A stretch of DNA of 64,000 nt from Leguminivora glycinivorella (Eukaryota > Arthropoda > Insecta > Lepidoptera > Tortricidae), in assembly GCF_023078275.1 (NCBI RefSeq), contig NC_062975.1, positions 14,607,141 to 14,671,140 of the forward strand, given 5' to 3'. This document shows, piece by piece, positions 49,601 through 57,969 of this stretch; the first letter of the stretch is position 1; each line of letters opens with the position of its first letter. A program made the translations under genes and the position numbers. A model generated the notes under the pieces. The model ran no database searches. It saw only the letters and a list, made by a program, of their open reading frames with translations, and was not told the origin of the DNA.

Positions 49601-52600
49601 AACACTACCAACTTAAATATGATGATGAGTAATGCAGTGTAAGTAGGCTTAGTTCTGTTCACCACTTATAATTCTTCACAACTATGCCATTTTTATTTAA
49701 TACTTTCGAATGATATTAGTAACACCATACGAATCATTACCAAAACTGTATTTCGAAGTTAAAATCAAAAACGGTACAACTATCATAAGCCAAAAACTTA
49801 CTTATATATTGATATTGTTTACACTCGACTTATTTCCAATAAAGCCTAAAAAAGGTTGGCAACTCCTTGTTTATCGTATGCCGGTCTTGCCTTTCTCTTT
49901 TATGCCGGACTTTCTGAGTAGGCACAATTTCTAAGTTACATATTTCAGAACATAAAACAAGAAATTGAACGCGTTTTGAGTAGATTAATAGTACTAGTCA
50001 GAAAGAACGGTTATTAAACGACTACGTTACATACATGATATACAAATATTCCGACTGCTTCTATTTTATTTTATTTTTTTGCGGAACCATGTTGAACTCG
50101 ATGCTCGAGTTCGAAACACGAATCAAGTTTATTGTTAACTAGTGTTCGTCCTAGGGATATGTATTCAAGACCAATGGCTTAAGAATGAAAAACTGGTATA
50201 CCTTCGGAGGTGTGAGAAGCGTAGATATATAAACACAAAAGTTATTGTCAATAGACGGTCTTTCCGGGTAGACGGTCTTCCCCGCACTGACCTTACTACC
50301 TCTTCGTCCTCTGAGCTGTTTAAATAATCATTGGACTGTTTATTCTTTCAGCGTTACAAAGTCCTGTTTGGGCAATCGTTTCGTATCAACATTTTGTCGT
50401 ATTTTTGCAACTTTTGCAGTTGAGTTTAATTATTAATGAAATGATGTCCACGCTTATTATTATCAATGATGAACTTCAATCGTGGCTTGAATGTAAGTGT
50501 TATATAATAATGTGTGTACATGTATAGTTTGGTATGAGCTTTCAGAAAATTGGTAGCTGACGAAATAAATATTCTTAAAAAATAGGCAAGATTTCCATAA
50601 CAACGTTTTATTATTTAAAAATATAAAAAAAAACATGGTTCGTTACCCAGTTTTTGTAAGGTAATCAAAGTTTTAAGTGTAGAGATAAGTAATGTCATAC
50701 AAAGCCGAATAAGCAAAATATGCTACCTATAATGCGTAGGTTTAGTAGGCTTATTCGGCTTTATATGACATTTCACATTACTTATGTATACGAGGGGCTT
50801 GCCACTAAAAAAATCAAACGTACTCTGCTCACTGGCATAATTTTATATCTACAAGCTCCATCATAAAGGCTAATTAAATATTTGCTTATTTTAAAAGAGG
50901 ATAGGTTAGTTTTGAAAATGTACATATGTTATTATTTAAATTAGGGTGACCCACAATGATGGATTCTTATAATATAACTACATAATACTACTACTTGTAC
51001 TTTTGTTTTCTTTTTCTCTATGAAATCCTTAAATAACAAATATGAATTACTTGAAATTGTATCTATAAGGCATATTTGTTTTTTCAGCATCTACAATCAC
51101 AAATATATCACACATTAAGCGAAACATGAACACGTATAAAGTTAAAAAAAAACCATTCCCATTAGAAGGTAATATATTTCAAATATAATTTATTTCCTTC
51201 AACATTATGGACTTGTATAAAAGTAGACAATTTATAATTAATATAGTCATAAAATGATCGTAGGTATCAAAAGTTCTAATTAAAAGAAACATTTGTATTT
51301 CAAATATGTTTAAAATCTAATCATTAGAGGTAGGTAAGTACCAGACATCGGATTCCGTGGGGCGAAACTTCTTGACAGCTAGGGACTTCCTATATCGATA
51401 AACTCATTTATCGATACTAGTTCTATATACTAGTGACCGCCCCCAATATTGTGTGTGTTTCTTGTAACTATTGTTCTGAAGACCAGTATGAAATTCATAC
51501 ATAGCGCAAAATAAATAGCGTCGAAATAAATTGTTACGAGTAAACTTTTAAAAACGTTTTCAAAAAAGAAGAAGAAAATTGAGTTCTTATTTTATTATAT
51601 AATGTTTTTTTTATACTACGTCGGTGGCAACCAAGCCTACGGCCCGGTGCGGTGGAAAGCGGTTACCGTAACCTATGGACGCCTGCAACTCAAACAGTGT
51701 CACATGCGCATATTCTTTTAATAAAAAAATATTTTATAAGCAAACCTTTGTGTGATCACTAGTATTTAGAACTAGTATCGATAAATGAGTTTATCGATAT
51801 AGAAAGTCCCTAGCTGTCAAGAAGTTTCGCCCCACGGAATCCGATGTCTGGCTAAGTACCTTTCTTTATGTTTAGAATGTGTAGTTAATATATTTTTTCA
51901 TGTTTTACATTTTTAATTTGTGTTCTTCTAACACACGTAGGCATTATGTGTCGAGAACACATATGCCTACGAGAGAAACACATGACATTCTTTGAACATT
52001 TTGAATAGTTGAAATTATCATCCATTCGAGATTGGCCCCTGTATCTTACTTACAATTTGAACATGCTTTCTAAGCTTATTGAAGAGCCACACTAAAATGT
52101 TAGAATAACCGTTGTAAATTACAAAGGCAGCAAATAGACTAACCGTCCTTATAACTGGCATGAATACAATTAGAAAAAGACATGTGGTCTACCTCGCAGC
52201 AGCTTAGTGTTGCGCCAATCATGTGCTAGCCCTGCTGGAGTGACAAAATGTCAGTCTGCCTCCTCATTACAGTATAATAAATAGTACCATCGTACAGTAG
52301 GTATGGCCACTCTCGCTCCCCGTTGAAAGTGCCGCCCACCCCCTCTCGGTTACCTCACAGTTACAGCCTGTCAAAAACGCGACCAGTCGACCTGTCCTAT
52401 CTCATTCATACAGGCATGGTACGCGTTCACCTACACGAGCTTAGAATGTGTGCTAGGAACGCGCCTCCTTCATATATTTGATCGTCAGTGTCCGAGATGT
52501 GTCCTCGTTCTATAAATTGTTCTTTGTGAATTCTCAGGTTTTACTAAAGTGCATCCAAGAGCAAGTATTTGCTACCTCAGTGACTGCTACGGAGAAATAT

Positions 52601-55600
52601 GCGATTTAGTCGAGAAGATAAACGAGGACAACGGAACTTTTTTACTGATCCAAATCGTGCTGATATTTACGGACTTACTTCTCACTTGCCACAATTTTCT
52701 GACAGCTGTTGGTATGTACAATCACTTATGTCTAGGGTTGCAAAGAGAAAAAAAACAAATGTAAGTATTTTTTTTTTCAGATTTATGAAAAAAAACCGAC
52801 CATCATTGTTTTTTTTTCTAAATATGTTTTTTTGTTCAGATGAACAAAAAAATCGACTATAACGATTTTTCATGAGTTTCAATAACAATAACGTACATTT
52901 TAATTCGACTAACATTCAGTATACAAACGTTTATTGGGTAATTCCCGATGCGGCGAAAAAAACAGTTTTTTTTTGCAACCACTTGTGTCTAATATTATTC
53001 ACCTACTCCTTTTTCAAGTTGTTACGAAGAATAACCGTATAAACGTCAGTTACTAGAGTCACTTAATAGAGTCAGAGCGCTAGTTTCCGTCTCCTATGGC
53101 TGTCTTGTCTACCATTTGTCACCATGTCTGTCACGTTCTAACATGTAAGTGCGAAAGTGACGCATGATATGACGAGTGACAAAAATACGACCATGGTACG
53201 GCCACTGTGCTCACGCAGCTCAGCGCAGACGTGCACAATTGCACATAAGCGCTGGACAAGTCACAAAAATGTATATATTTCGTAAATAGTTCATTACAAA
53301 AGAAGGTGGTCTTGATTTGGTTATATGCAAAGAGAATGGAGGATATAGAGAATTACTTGTCAAAGTAAAATACCGCCGCGCGCCATCCCTCGACACGGGA
53401 TTAAAACTTTTGAACCCAAATTTTGCGTGATACTCTGCAGCCGGACCACCTCGCTTTATATAACGCTATGATATGTGTTTAAAAGGGGTCCAGCTGCGGA
53501 GTGGTACTCCCCAGCCAGACCCCTTTTAAACACATATTTCTGGCAAACTACAGAGGTACATGTAATTTCCGACGAGGTACAAAAGGTACATCAGGGGTAC
53601 ATTCTACCATTGTGATCTGAGCACAATAAAGCGAGGTGGTCCGGCTGCAGAGTATCACGCAGATGAACATACCTACATTTTTCTTGATGGTTCTCGTACA
53701 TTTTTTTCGTAGACTTGATCTGTCTAATGGAGTTATATATGTTTTTGGTTATAACTTATATGTTAGTTACGGTTGTTACCAGATTATATTTCTTTGTAAT
53801 ACTTCAACGAGATATGTTTTTACCTCTTAAGATTCCAACGATTTGATTGGCATGGTGCGGCAGGTGGCTTGGTGCTTGTTCCACCTTTCCCAGTTGCTGA
53901 TATTGGTGGAACCAAATCATGGTCTAAATGAACAGGTATGACTCTATTTAACATGTTAGCATTCACCATCAGTAATAAAAAACTAACCACTAACACTTGA
54001 ATTTGGACGACATGTAACATGTTAACAGATCAAATCATATCCTATGCTACAATCTACATTAGTTATGTATGCACCTACATAGTTGTTGTTTACATCTTAC
54101 GCCGCCTCCCATGAAACACATTAAAGCTAATTCTTAATTAATTTATCTACGAACTAAATTTTGACAAAAACTAACATTAAAATCTGAGAGTACCTAATAG
54201 GAACTGTAGGAATAGGACATAGCATTAGCGAATTTGACCTTAATGTCATGGTTTTCTGTGATAGCTAATGAGATGTCCTATCACCCCCTTTCATTTTGGC
54301 GTTGGATGTGTTTGTTCGTAAATAATATATTTATTATCTTGCTATACTGTATTTCAGCAACAACGCACCCGCTGCATACTTTGCAAGTTGGCAGGCGAGC
54401 TGGGGCTTAGTGGCCGGGATGTGGCACACTTGGAGCCGTTCCTGCTGCAGGTTCAGATGAGGAATGCTGCAGTCGTACCCTTGGGGATGTTCCACATAGC
54501 GAGACCTCTTGTAGCCTCAGTTAGTATATGGTATTCTTCTTCTTCAACCTAGCGTTTTCCCCGCCTAGCGTCAGGGTCCGCTTTCCTACTCAGTCTTCTC
54601 CACTTCGCCCGCTCATCGGCATCCTTGTGAGATTATTCTCTTGCATGTCCGCTCTCACGACGTAAATAATTAATAATAATAAATATTGTGGGACACCTTA
54701 CACAGATCAACCTAGCCCCAAACTAAGCAAAGCTTCTACTATGGGTACTAGGTGACGATATACTTACTTATAAAGATAAATACAAACTTGTATATGTCGC
54801 AGGGAAATGGCCAAAACAGAGATTTGATCAAATCTCTAAGGGATATGATCAAATCACGCAGGATGTCAAAATGACGAATCCATTTCATCATTTCTCTAGA
54901 AAATTTCAGTCATTTGACTAAGTCCCTGACTCTGTTTAGTGAAATCACAAAATCGGTCAATAGACGCGCCACGTTTTGTCATTTCACTAGATTTGTTTAG
55001 GGATTTGATAAAATCCCTGAACCACGATAGTAAGTTGACGAAACGTACTCAAAAAGTCGACTAGTTTTAACATTTCGCTAAACAAATTCAGGGAAATGAT
55101 AAAGTCTCAACTGGTATATGGTGATTTGATCAAATCTCTGAAATGGTTTCGTGAATTGACGAAGGCAAAAATCTAATATATACCATTTGATTTATTAAAT
55201 TCTTGCCTTTGTCACTTGATTTGATTAAATCTCTAACTAGATTAGTGAAATGGTAAAATAAAATGTCAAAATAGGTATTAAACTTCTTTTTAAAACCAGC
55301 TATTTTAATCAAATACTAGGTGGTTGTAAACTGAAACATAATTATTTGTATGTCTATCAAAGAATATTAATAAATGTCTATCCCATCATGGAAACCATAG
55401 GGTATTCCGGACCTTTGGGAGGCGTGCGCGGAACTGAAGCCAACATGTAGCACTTTAATGAAATGTAAGGTGTACAACGAGCAGATGCTGCCCTTGTCCG
55501 TGTCATGTGACGAACGCAGAGGCAGCACCCGGCAAGGTGTAAGGACTATTAAATAGTACTTACACCTTAGAAATTATTTTGATAGTTAATGGAATCTAAA

Positions 55601-56997
55601 TCTAACAGAACTCCCCAGGAGCACGTGCGTGGGTACGTGAGGTCGCTGTTCCCCAACAGCTCGCCACAAGCGGCCCCGCATTGACTGACTGCACTGGTAA
55701 AATTAGTAGGCGATTTCTTTACAGCACTCATTTTACCCTGCTATCTGATCTGATCCATGAAGACATTTAAATAAGTAATTGAATCCGTTTAAAGAGTTTT
55801 TTTTCTATAAATACGAAAAAAAATAGAATAAGCGAAGAAACAAAGCTAAAAAATGTTTCATTTTTAGGGTTCCGTAGTCAACTAGGAACCCTTATAGTTT
55901 CGCCATGTCTGTCTGTCCGTCCGTCCGTCCGTCCGTCCGTCCGTCCGTCCGTCCGTCCGTCCGCGGATAATCTCAGTAACCATAAGCACTAGAAAGCTGA
56001 AATTTGGTACCAATATGTATATCAATCACGCCAACAAAGTGCAAGAATAAAAAATGGAAAAAAATGTTTTATTAGGGTACCCCCCCTACATGTAAAGTGG
56101 GGGCTGATATATTTTTTCATTCCAACCCCAACGTGTGATATATTGTTGGATAGGTATTTAAAAATGAGTAAGGGTTTACTAAGATCGTTTTTTGATAATA
56201 TTAATATTTTCGGAAATAATCGCTCTTAAAGGAAAAAAAACGTGCGTCCCCCCCCCCCCCTCTAACTTTTGAACCATATGATTAAAAAATATGAAAAAAT
56301 CACAAAAGTAGAACTTTATAAAGACTTTCTAGGAAAATTGTTTTGAACTTGATAGGTTCAGTAGTTTTTGAGAAAAATACGGAAAACTACGGAACCCTAC
56401 ACTGAGCGTGGTCCGACACGCTCTTGGCCGGTTTTAATTATTGTCTTATTTATTAAAGCATTTTGACTTTTCACTGTACTTGTTTAGCGAAATGATAAAA
56501 CTAGTTGACTTTATAAGCTCGTTTCGTCAACTTACTGTCGTGGTTCAGGGATTTTATCAAATCCCTAAACAAATCTAGTAAAATGACAAAACGTGGCATG
56601 TCTGTTAGCCGATTTTGTGATTTCACTAAACAGAGTCAGGGATTTAGTCAAATGACTGAAATTTTCTAGAGAAATGATAAAATGGATTCGTTATTTTGAC
56701 ATCCTGCGTGATTTGATCATATCCCTTAGAGATTTGATCAAATCTCTGTTTTGGCCATTTCCATGCGACATATACATAGAAAACATCCATGACTCAGGAA
56801 CAAATCCAGCCAGCGCTTCTTAGGCCTACCGTGGTGATATTAAATAAATATATGTATGGTTAAATTTGTGATATTGTGAGTTCAGGTCATATGTCAGACG
56901 TCAATTTATTTACCTGTTTTTGTTTCAGGTAATAGGTGGTGTGTCCACTTCTTTAATAATTATAGTTCAGTTTAGGAAAATGTCGGAACACGTGTGA
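40684..56997 (+). CDS. Gustatory receptor (7tm_7 family), nine exons found, about 386 aa plus a missing first exon
   Basis: Insect gustatory receptor, a seven-pass membrane protein that acts as a ligand-gated channel in chemosensory neurons. Exons: 40684-40839, 42070-42239, 42432-42558, 50352-50492, 51088-51168, 52538-52711, 53713-53795, 54358-54519, 56929-56997. All have AG acceptors and GT donors, and phases agree throughout (1,0,1,1,1,1,0,0). Hydrophobic segments appear in order: LLVFACGVLVIPTVLY; FIGIFICSNVLLP; WFIYVYIVCVYVIPAIV; FVVFLQLLQLSLII; LLIQIVLIFTDLLLTC; ELYMFLVITYMLVTVV; and VIGGVSTSLIIIVQF. The last two exons carry QQRTRCILCKLAGE, VQMRNAAVVPLGMFHIARPL and the family C-terminus. 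The exon at 53713 is short and its donor (TTT|GTAATA) weak. The first exon in the sister gene is 52 nt, and its equivalent was not found here; translation could also begin at the ATG at 40701. Confidence 0.88.
40905..41670 (+). repeat. Element with three 121-bp tandem units
   Basis: It begins TAACCGCCTTCCAAATC and ends GAAGGCGGTTTTTTTT, with TCGTCTGTACG / TACAGACGAATTG also inverted near the ends. The centre has three head-to-tail units from 41117, 41238 and 41359, each starting GAACTCCTCAAATCTGA. The period is exactly 121 bp, so frames shift between units. It lies in the first sequenced intron of the gustatory receptor. Confidence 0.8.
42662..42700 (+). repeat. GTAAGGTCAGTGCGGG repeat end (left)
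   Basis: GTAAGGTCAGTGCGGGCAAG, then ACCGGCATAG. The inverted equivalent is at 50262-50300, and internal GGCAAGACCGGCATAAG-like pieces lie at 48377 and 49868. This could be the left end of one large element or a short MITE fragment. Confidence 0.4.
42846..43300 (+). repeat. Interspersed repeat beginning AGGGTTCCGTACCTC
   Basis: The block AGGGTTCCGTACCTCAAAGAGGAAAAACGGAACCCTTATAGG, the GTCTGTCTGTCC stretch and CTACTGGACCGATTTACTTGAAATTTGG are of a type frequent in lepidopteran genomes. No coding capacity is seen. Confidence 0.5.
43984..44107 (+). other. Small open frame near a THAP-like exon
   Basis: From the ATG at about 43990 the sequence encodes MTDFTKDNDELIEVILERTL and about 23 more basic residues (RAKRLRYKHKSIG) before a stop. 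It lies just before the THAP-like exon and may belong to the same insertion. I do not recognise a family; a DNA-binding adaptor domain is only a guess. Confidence 0.25.
44126..44201 (+). pseudogene. First exon of a THAP zinc-finger protein, isolated
   Basis: ATG at 44126 opens MPSCATRCCLSHTRKSNKTD, then VSHFI, and ends in phase 1 at a GGTTAGT donor (44202). The pattern M-P-x-C-x3-C and the VSHF segment are the start of a THAP (C2CH) DNA-binding domain, as found in P-element-type transposases and in host proteins derived from them. The remaining C-x2-H half and the rest of the domain were not found downstream. It lies inside a long intron of the gustatory receptor, on the same strand, and may be a relic of a transposon. 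Confidence 0.5.
44611..44752. mobile_element. MITE, near-perfect hairpin, copy 1
   Basis: The ends CCCCCTTATTCATAAACG and CGTTTATGAATAAGGGGG are inverted. The arms continue through ACTAAAGTTATCAAGCCGAT and its complement, about 65 bp each. TA lies on both flanks. A second copy of the family is at 47757-47900. Confidence 0.85.
45230..45662. other. GC- and CpG-rich block in a receptor intron
   Basis: The base composition differs sharply from the surrounding AT-rich intron, with many CG dinucleotides (GCGGCCGCGAGCTGTGGCCG, CGCCGCGCTACAAG). Two open frames here have no family features. It could be a repeat family of its own, an unmethylated regulatory region or a piece of a GC-rich gene. I cannot decide. 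Confidence 0.35.
45695..45855 (-). mobile_element. Partial tRNA-derived SINE
   Basis: It matches the body of the SINE at 20020-20296: TATTCTTATACAGATC, AAGTCCCACGG, AATAAGGCTTGTG. It lacks the tRNA head. Confidence 0.6.
46228..46720 (+). mobile_element. LINE/SINE-type repeat with internal duplication and A/T-rich tail
   Basis: Two direct copies of a block (46258-46365 and 46408-46512) begin CCTTGACATGTGTCGCCATC or CCTTGACCTGTGTCGCCATC and end GAGATGGCGCGC. A unique part and a TAAA-rich tail (about 46650-46690) follow. The form suggests a retroposed element. Confidence 0.55.
46857..47572. mobile_element. DNA transposon with iterated CCTCT-T-A-TGAGAC motifs
   Basis: The ends read CAGTGAAACCTGGTTAAGTG and CACTTATCCAGGTTTCACTG as inverted repeats with TA on both outer sides, a Tc1/pogo-like arrangement. 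The interior repeats a degenerate unit such as ACCTCTGTTAGTGAGAC about a dozen times in the same orientation between about 46895 and 47530, spaced unevenly. No transposase frame is seen. The copies may be transposase binding sites or decayed tandem repeats. Confidence 0.7.
47757..47900. mobile_element. MITE, hairpin, copy 2
   Basis: Same family as 44611-44752: CCCCGTTATTCATAAACG and CGTTTATGAATAAAGGTG ends, with GATAAAGTTCG and CGAACTTTATC inside. Less perfect than copy 1. Confidence 0.8.
48133..48180 (-). repeat. End fragment of the AAAACCGGCC interspersed element
   Basis: ACGGAACCCTCGGTGGGCGAG, then GCACTTGGCCGGTTTTTTAA, is the minus-strand equivalent of the fragment at 29522. Confidence 0.6.
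49015..49150. repeat. Diverged fragment of the CGAGCGTAGCGAG repeat family
   Basis: TCACTACGCTCAGGATTC, GAGCGTAGCGAG and TTTGCCCCATTTTGC recall the 3' half of the repeats at 340, 4494 and 20815. Confidence 0.45.
49236..49508 (+). CDS. Possible 3'-terminal exon of an unknown cysteine-containing protein
   Basis: After a TTTGTTTCAG acceptor the frame is open for 90 residues and ends in TAA, with AATAAATAATT immediately after as a polyadenylation signal. It includes an acidic stretch (YSDEEDEMILLEKC), then CTVCATSHSFDMTLC and MFCQGCANIMFSV, with paired cysteines that could bind zinc. No family is recognised. It lies in the 7.8-kb intron of the gustatory receptor, on the same strand. It could be the last exon of a nested gene or of a transposon, perhaps the one that supplied the THAP-like exon at 44126. 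The start phase (0) does not join that exon directly. Confidence 0.4.
   Translation, partial: LLKIANNIQVMSIHLPKNVLIESFFDALPNASVYSDEEDEMILLEKCTVCATSHSFDMTLCASRVQFLPSDEQPLSNMFCQGCANIMFSV
50686..50786. repeat. Hairpin MITE
   Basis: AAGTAATGTCATACAAAGCC, then GAATAAGC, pairs with GCTTATTCGGCTTTATATGACATTTCACATTACTT. It is short, non-coding, and lies in a receptor intron. Confidence 0.7.
51343..51852. mobile_element. hAT-like MITE with 8-bp flanking repeat
   Basis: Inverted arms of about 98 bp start AGACATCGGATTCCGTGGGG and are nearly identical. They contain a palindromic TATCGATAAACTCATTTATCGATA. The sequence TAAGTACC occurs directly outside both ends (51335-51342 and 51853-51860), an 8-bp duplication as hAT transposases make. 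The interior has no transposase. Confidence 0.75.
52735..52985. repeat. Low-complexity MITE-like repeat downstream of a receptor exon
   Basis: GGTTGCAAAGAGAAAAAAAAC on the left and GTTTTTTTTTGCAACC on the right are inverted. Between them are runs of A and T and a GTTCAGATGAAC palindrome. The overlapping frames are not coding. Confidence 0.5.
53424..53661. mobile_element. MITE with 36-bp perfect TIRs and inner palindrome
   Basis: The ends begin TGCGTGATACTCTGCAGCCG and are perfect inverted repeats for 36 bp (53424-53459 and 53626-53661). A second perfect pair, ATATGTGTTTAAAAGGGGTC and its complement, lies inside. The element ends only 51 bp before the receptor exon at 53713. Confidence 0.9.
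54546..54660 (-). mobile_element. LINE C-terminal fragment
   Basis: On the minus strand the sequence reads DADERAKWRRLSRKADPDAR and ends with a stop. It resembles the C-terminal tail of an arthropod LINE polyprotein. It begins 27 bp after the donor of the receptor exon 54358-54519. Confidence 0.5.
55403..55550 (+). pseudogene. Exon-like coding fragment carried inside the foldback element
   Basis: After an ATAG acceptor-like site one frame is open: GIPDLWEACAELKPTCSTLM, then KCKVYNEQMLPLSVSCDER and RGSTRQ, reaching a GGTGTAAG donor-like site near 55539. A second piece (about 55611-55682) after AACAG reads TPQEHVRGYVRSLFPNSS, then PQAAPH and stop. Both are GC-rich, unlike the surrounding element. 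The phases of the two pieces do not join with the obvious donor, so the fragment is probably a degraded or partial gene. I do not recognise the parent protein. Confidence 0.4.
55861..56435 (-). repeat. 'AAAACCGGCCAAG' interspersed element, copy 2
   Basis: Inverted full copy of 8091-8726, with a shorter GTCC array (55914-55964) and a C run at about 56250-56261 where copy 1 has a G run. It is nested inside the foldback element. Confidence 0.8.
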
Positions 56998-56998
56998 A

Positions 56999-57125
56999 CC
57001 GAAGAATCTAAATCGGTCCATCCGTTCGGGAGCTACGATGCCACAGACAGACACACACACAAACAGACAGACAGACAGGGCCGTCAAACTTATAACACCC
57101 CGTCGTTTTTGCGCTGGGGGTTAAT
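56999..57125 (-). repeat. Repeat tail directly after the receptor stop codon
   Basis: CTAAATCGGTCCATCCGTTCGGGAGCTACGATGCCACAGACAGACAC, then CAGACAGACAGACAGGGCCG, is of a type frequent in lepidopteran genomes. It begins within a few bases of the receptor TGA at 56995-56997, so the 3' UTR is repeat-derived. Confidence 0.55.
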
Positions 57126-57700
57126 TCTAAATTAGATTCATATAAGTACATAATTAATATGAATTTAAGTATGTCGTATGTCATTATGTATACATTCACA
57201 GCTACAAACGCTTATTATTTTTTTCTACTCCCGTACAGTATTCGTCATTTACAGTGCCGTGCATAGATCTAAAACCCTACATAAAAGATGCCAACCCCGA
57301 CAAGCTCCCCTCGCACCCACGCAGATAGGTTATTGGCCTTTAACGCATTGTTACGAAGCATTTATGTACTAGTAATGGATATAGCGTGGATGCGCGTAGA
57401 GCCGGCCGGGGCTGGCGGTGGCGCTGGGGAGTGCGAGCGGCAGGATTGGGTGAAGGAAGGAACAGAGGGGAGGTCGACGCGTACAGGAAACAATGGGAAT
57501 TTCATGAAAGTTATTCTAGAAAACTATTAAAAAGAAAAAGTTTTGTATGCAACGGTGTCTAACTGAGTCAAAATAGTCGTCTCTCTCGCCTTTTTTGACC
57601 TCGTTTAAACACCGATTTCATAAATAATACTATAATGTAACCATAGAATAATAAACGTAATTTACCGTTAATGTGTTAAGGAAGTAATAAAGTGTAAAAG
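57126..57700 (+). other. Probable receptor 3' UTR with a GC-rich open frame
   Basis: Open frames at 57178-57372 and 57288-57530 overlap a GC-rich patch (GTAGAGCCGGCCGGGGCTGG). AATAAA signals follow at 57650 and 57686. The frames show no family features. The sequence may be a UTR or another captured fragment. Confidence 0.3.
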
Positions 57701-57969
57701 TTAGAATGTTGGCTTTGTGTTCTTTGAATAAATGTTGGATGTACAAACCATGGAAATATTTGTTTTCTTTCACTCGCACATACCTAACGATTATTTACAT
57801 ACGTCATCAATCAAAGCAACATACTGATGATAGCAATTTGGACTACTCAGAACAAATTACTTTTTAATTCAACAGTGACACTCTTTTTTATAGAAGGGGA
57901 CTAGATAAAATTGCCACGGAAGGTGGTGCTCATTTCCTTATAAAAATCTTTACTATAAATTAGTCAAAT

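Larger units (their letters stand above)
54795..56770. mobile_element. Foldback DNA element with about 300-bp TIRs and captured sequence
   Basis: The outer arms 54795-55095 and about 56475-56770 are inverted and over 90% identical. They begin TGTCGCAGGGAAATGGCC or TGTCGCATGGAAATGGCC. TATA is duplicated on both sides (54791-54794, 56771-56774). The arms are packed with short palindromes such as GATTTGATCAAATC. The interior has no transposase. It contains exon-like coding segments (55400-55690) and a later insertion of the AAAACCGGCC element (55861-56435). Non-autonomous; no known superfamily is clear from the ends. Confidence 0.8.
54667..56850 (-). mobile_element. SINE copy split by the foldback element
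   Basis: The left part (54667-54794) has AATATTGTGGGACACCTTAC and AAGCAAAGCTTCTACTATGG. The right part (from 56771) has TATACATAGAAAACATCCATGACTCAGG. Joined across the insertion they read like the body of the SINE at 20020-20296, so the element at 54795-56770 entered an older SINE. Confidence 0.6.

Noticed and set aside
50142..50327. 61-codon frame before the fourth receptor exon found
   Set aside because: It covers the inverted repeat end at 50262-50300 and has no receptor features.
52549..52862. Frames that run past the receptor exon at 52538-52711
   Set aside because: They read through the GTATGT donor into low-complexity A/T runs; only the exon part is real.
53636..53830. 64-codon frame overlapping the receptor exon at 53713
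   Set aside because: It starts inside a MITE terminus and is in a different frame from the one that fits the splice phases.
57008..57199. 63-codon minus-strand frame
   Set aside because: It is the translation of a repeat tail with CAGACAGA runs.
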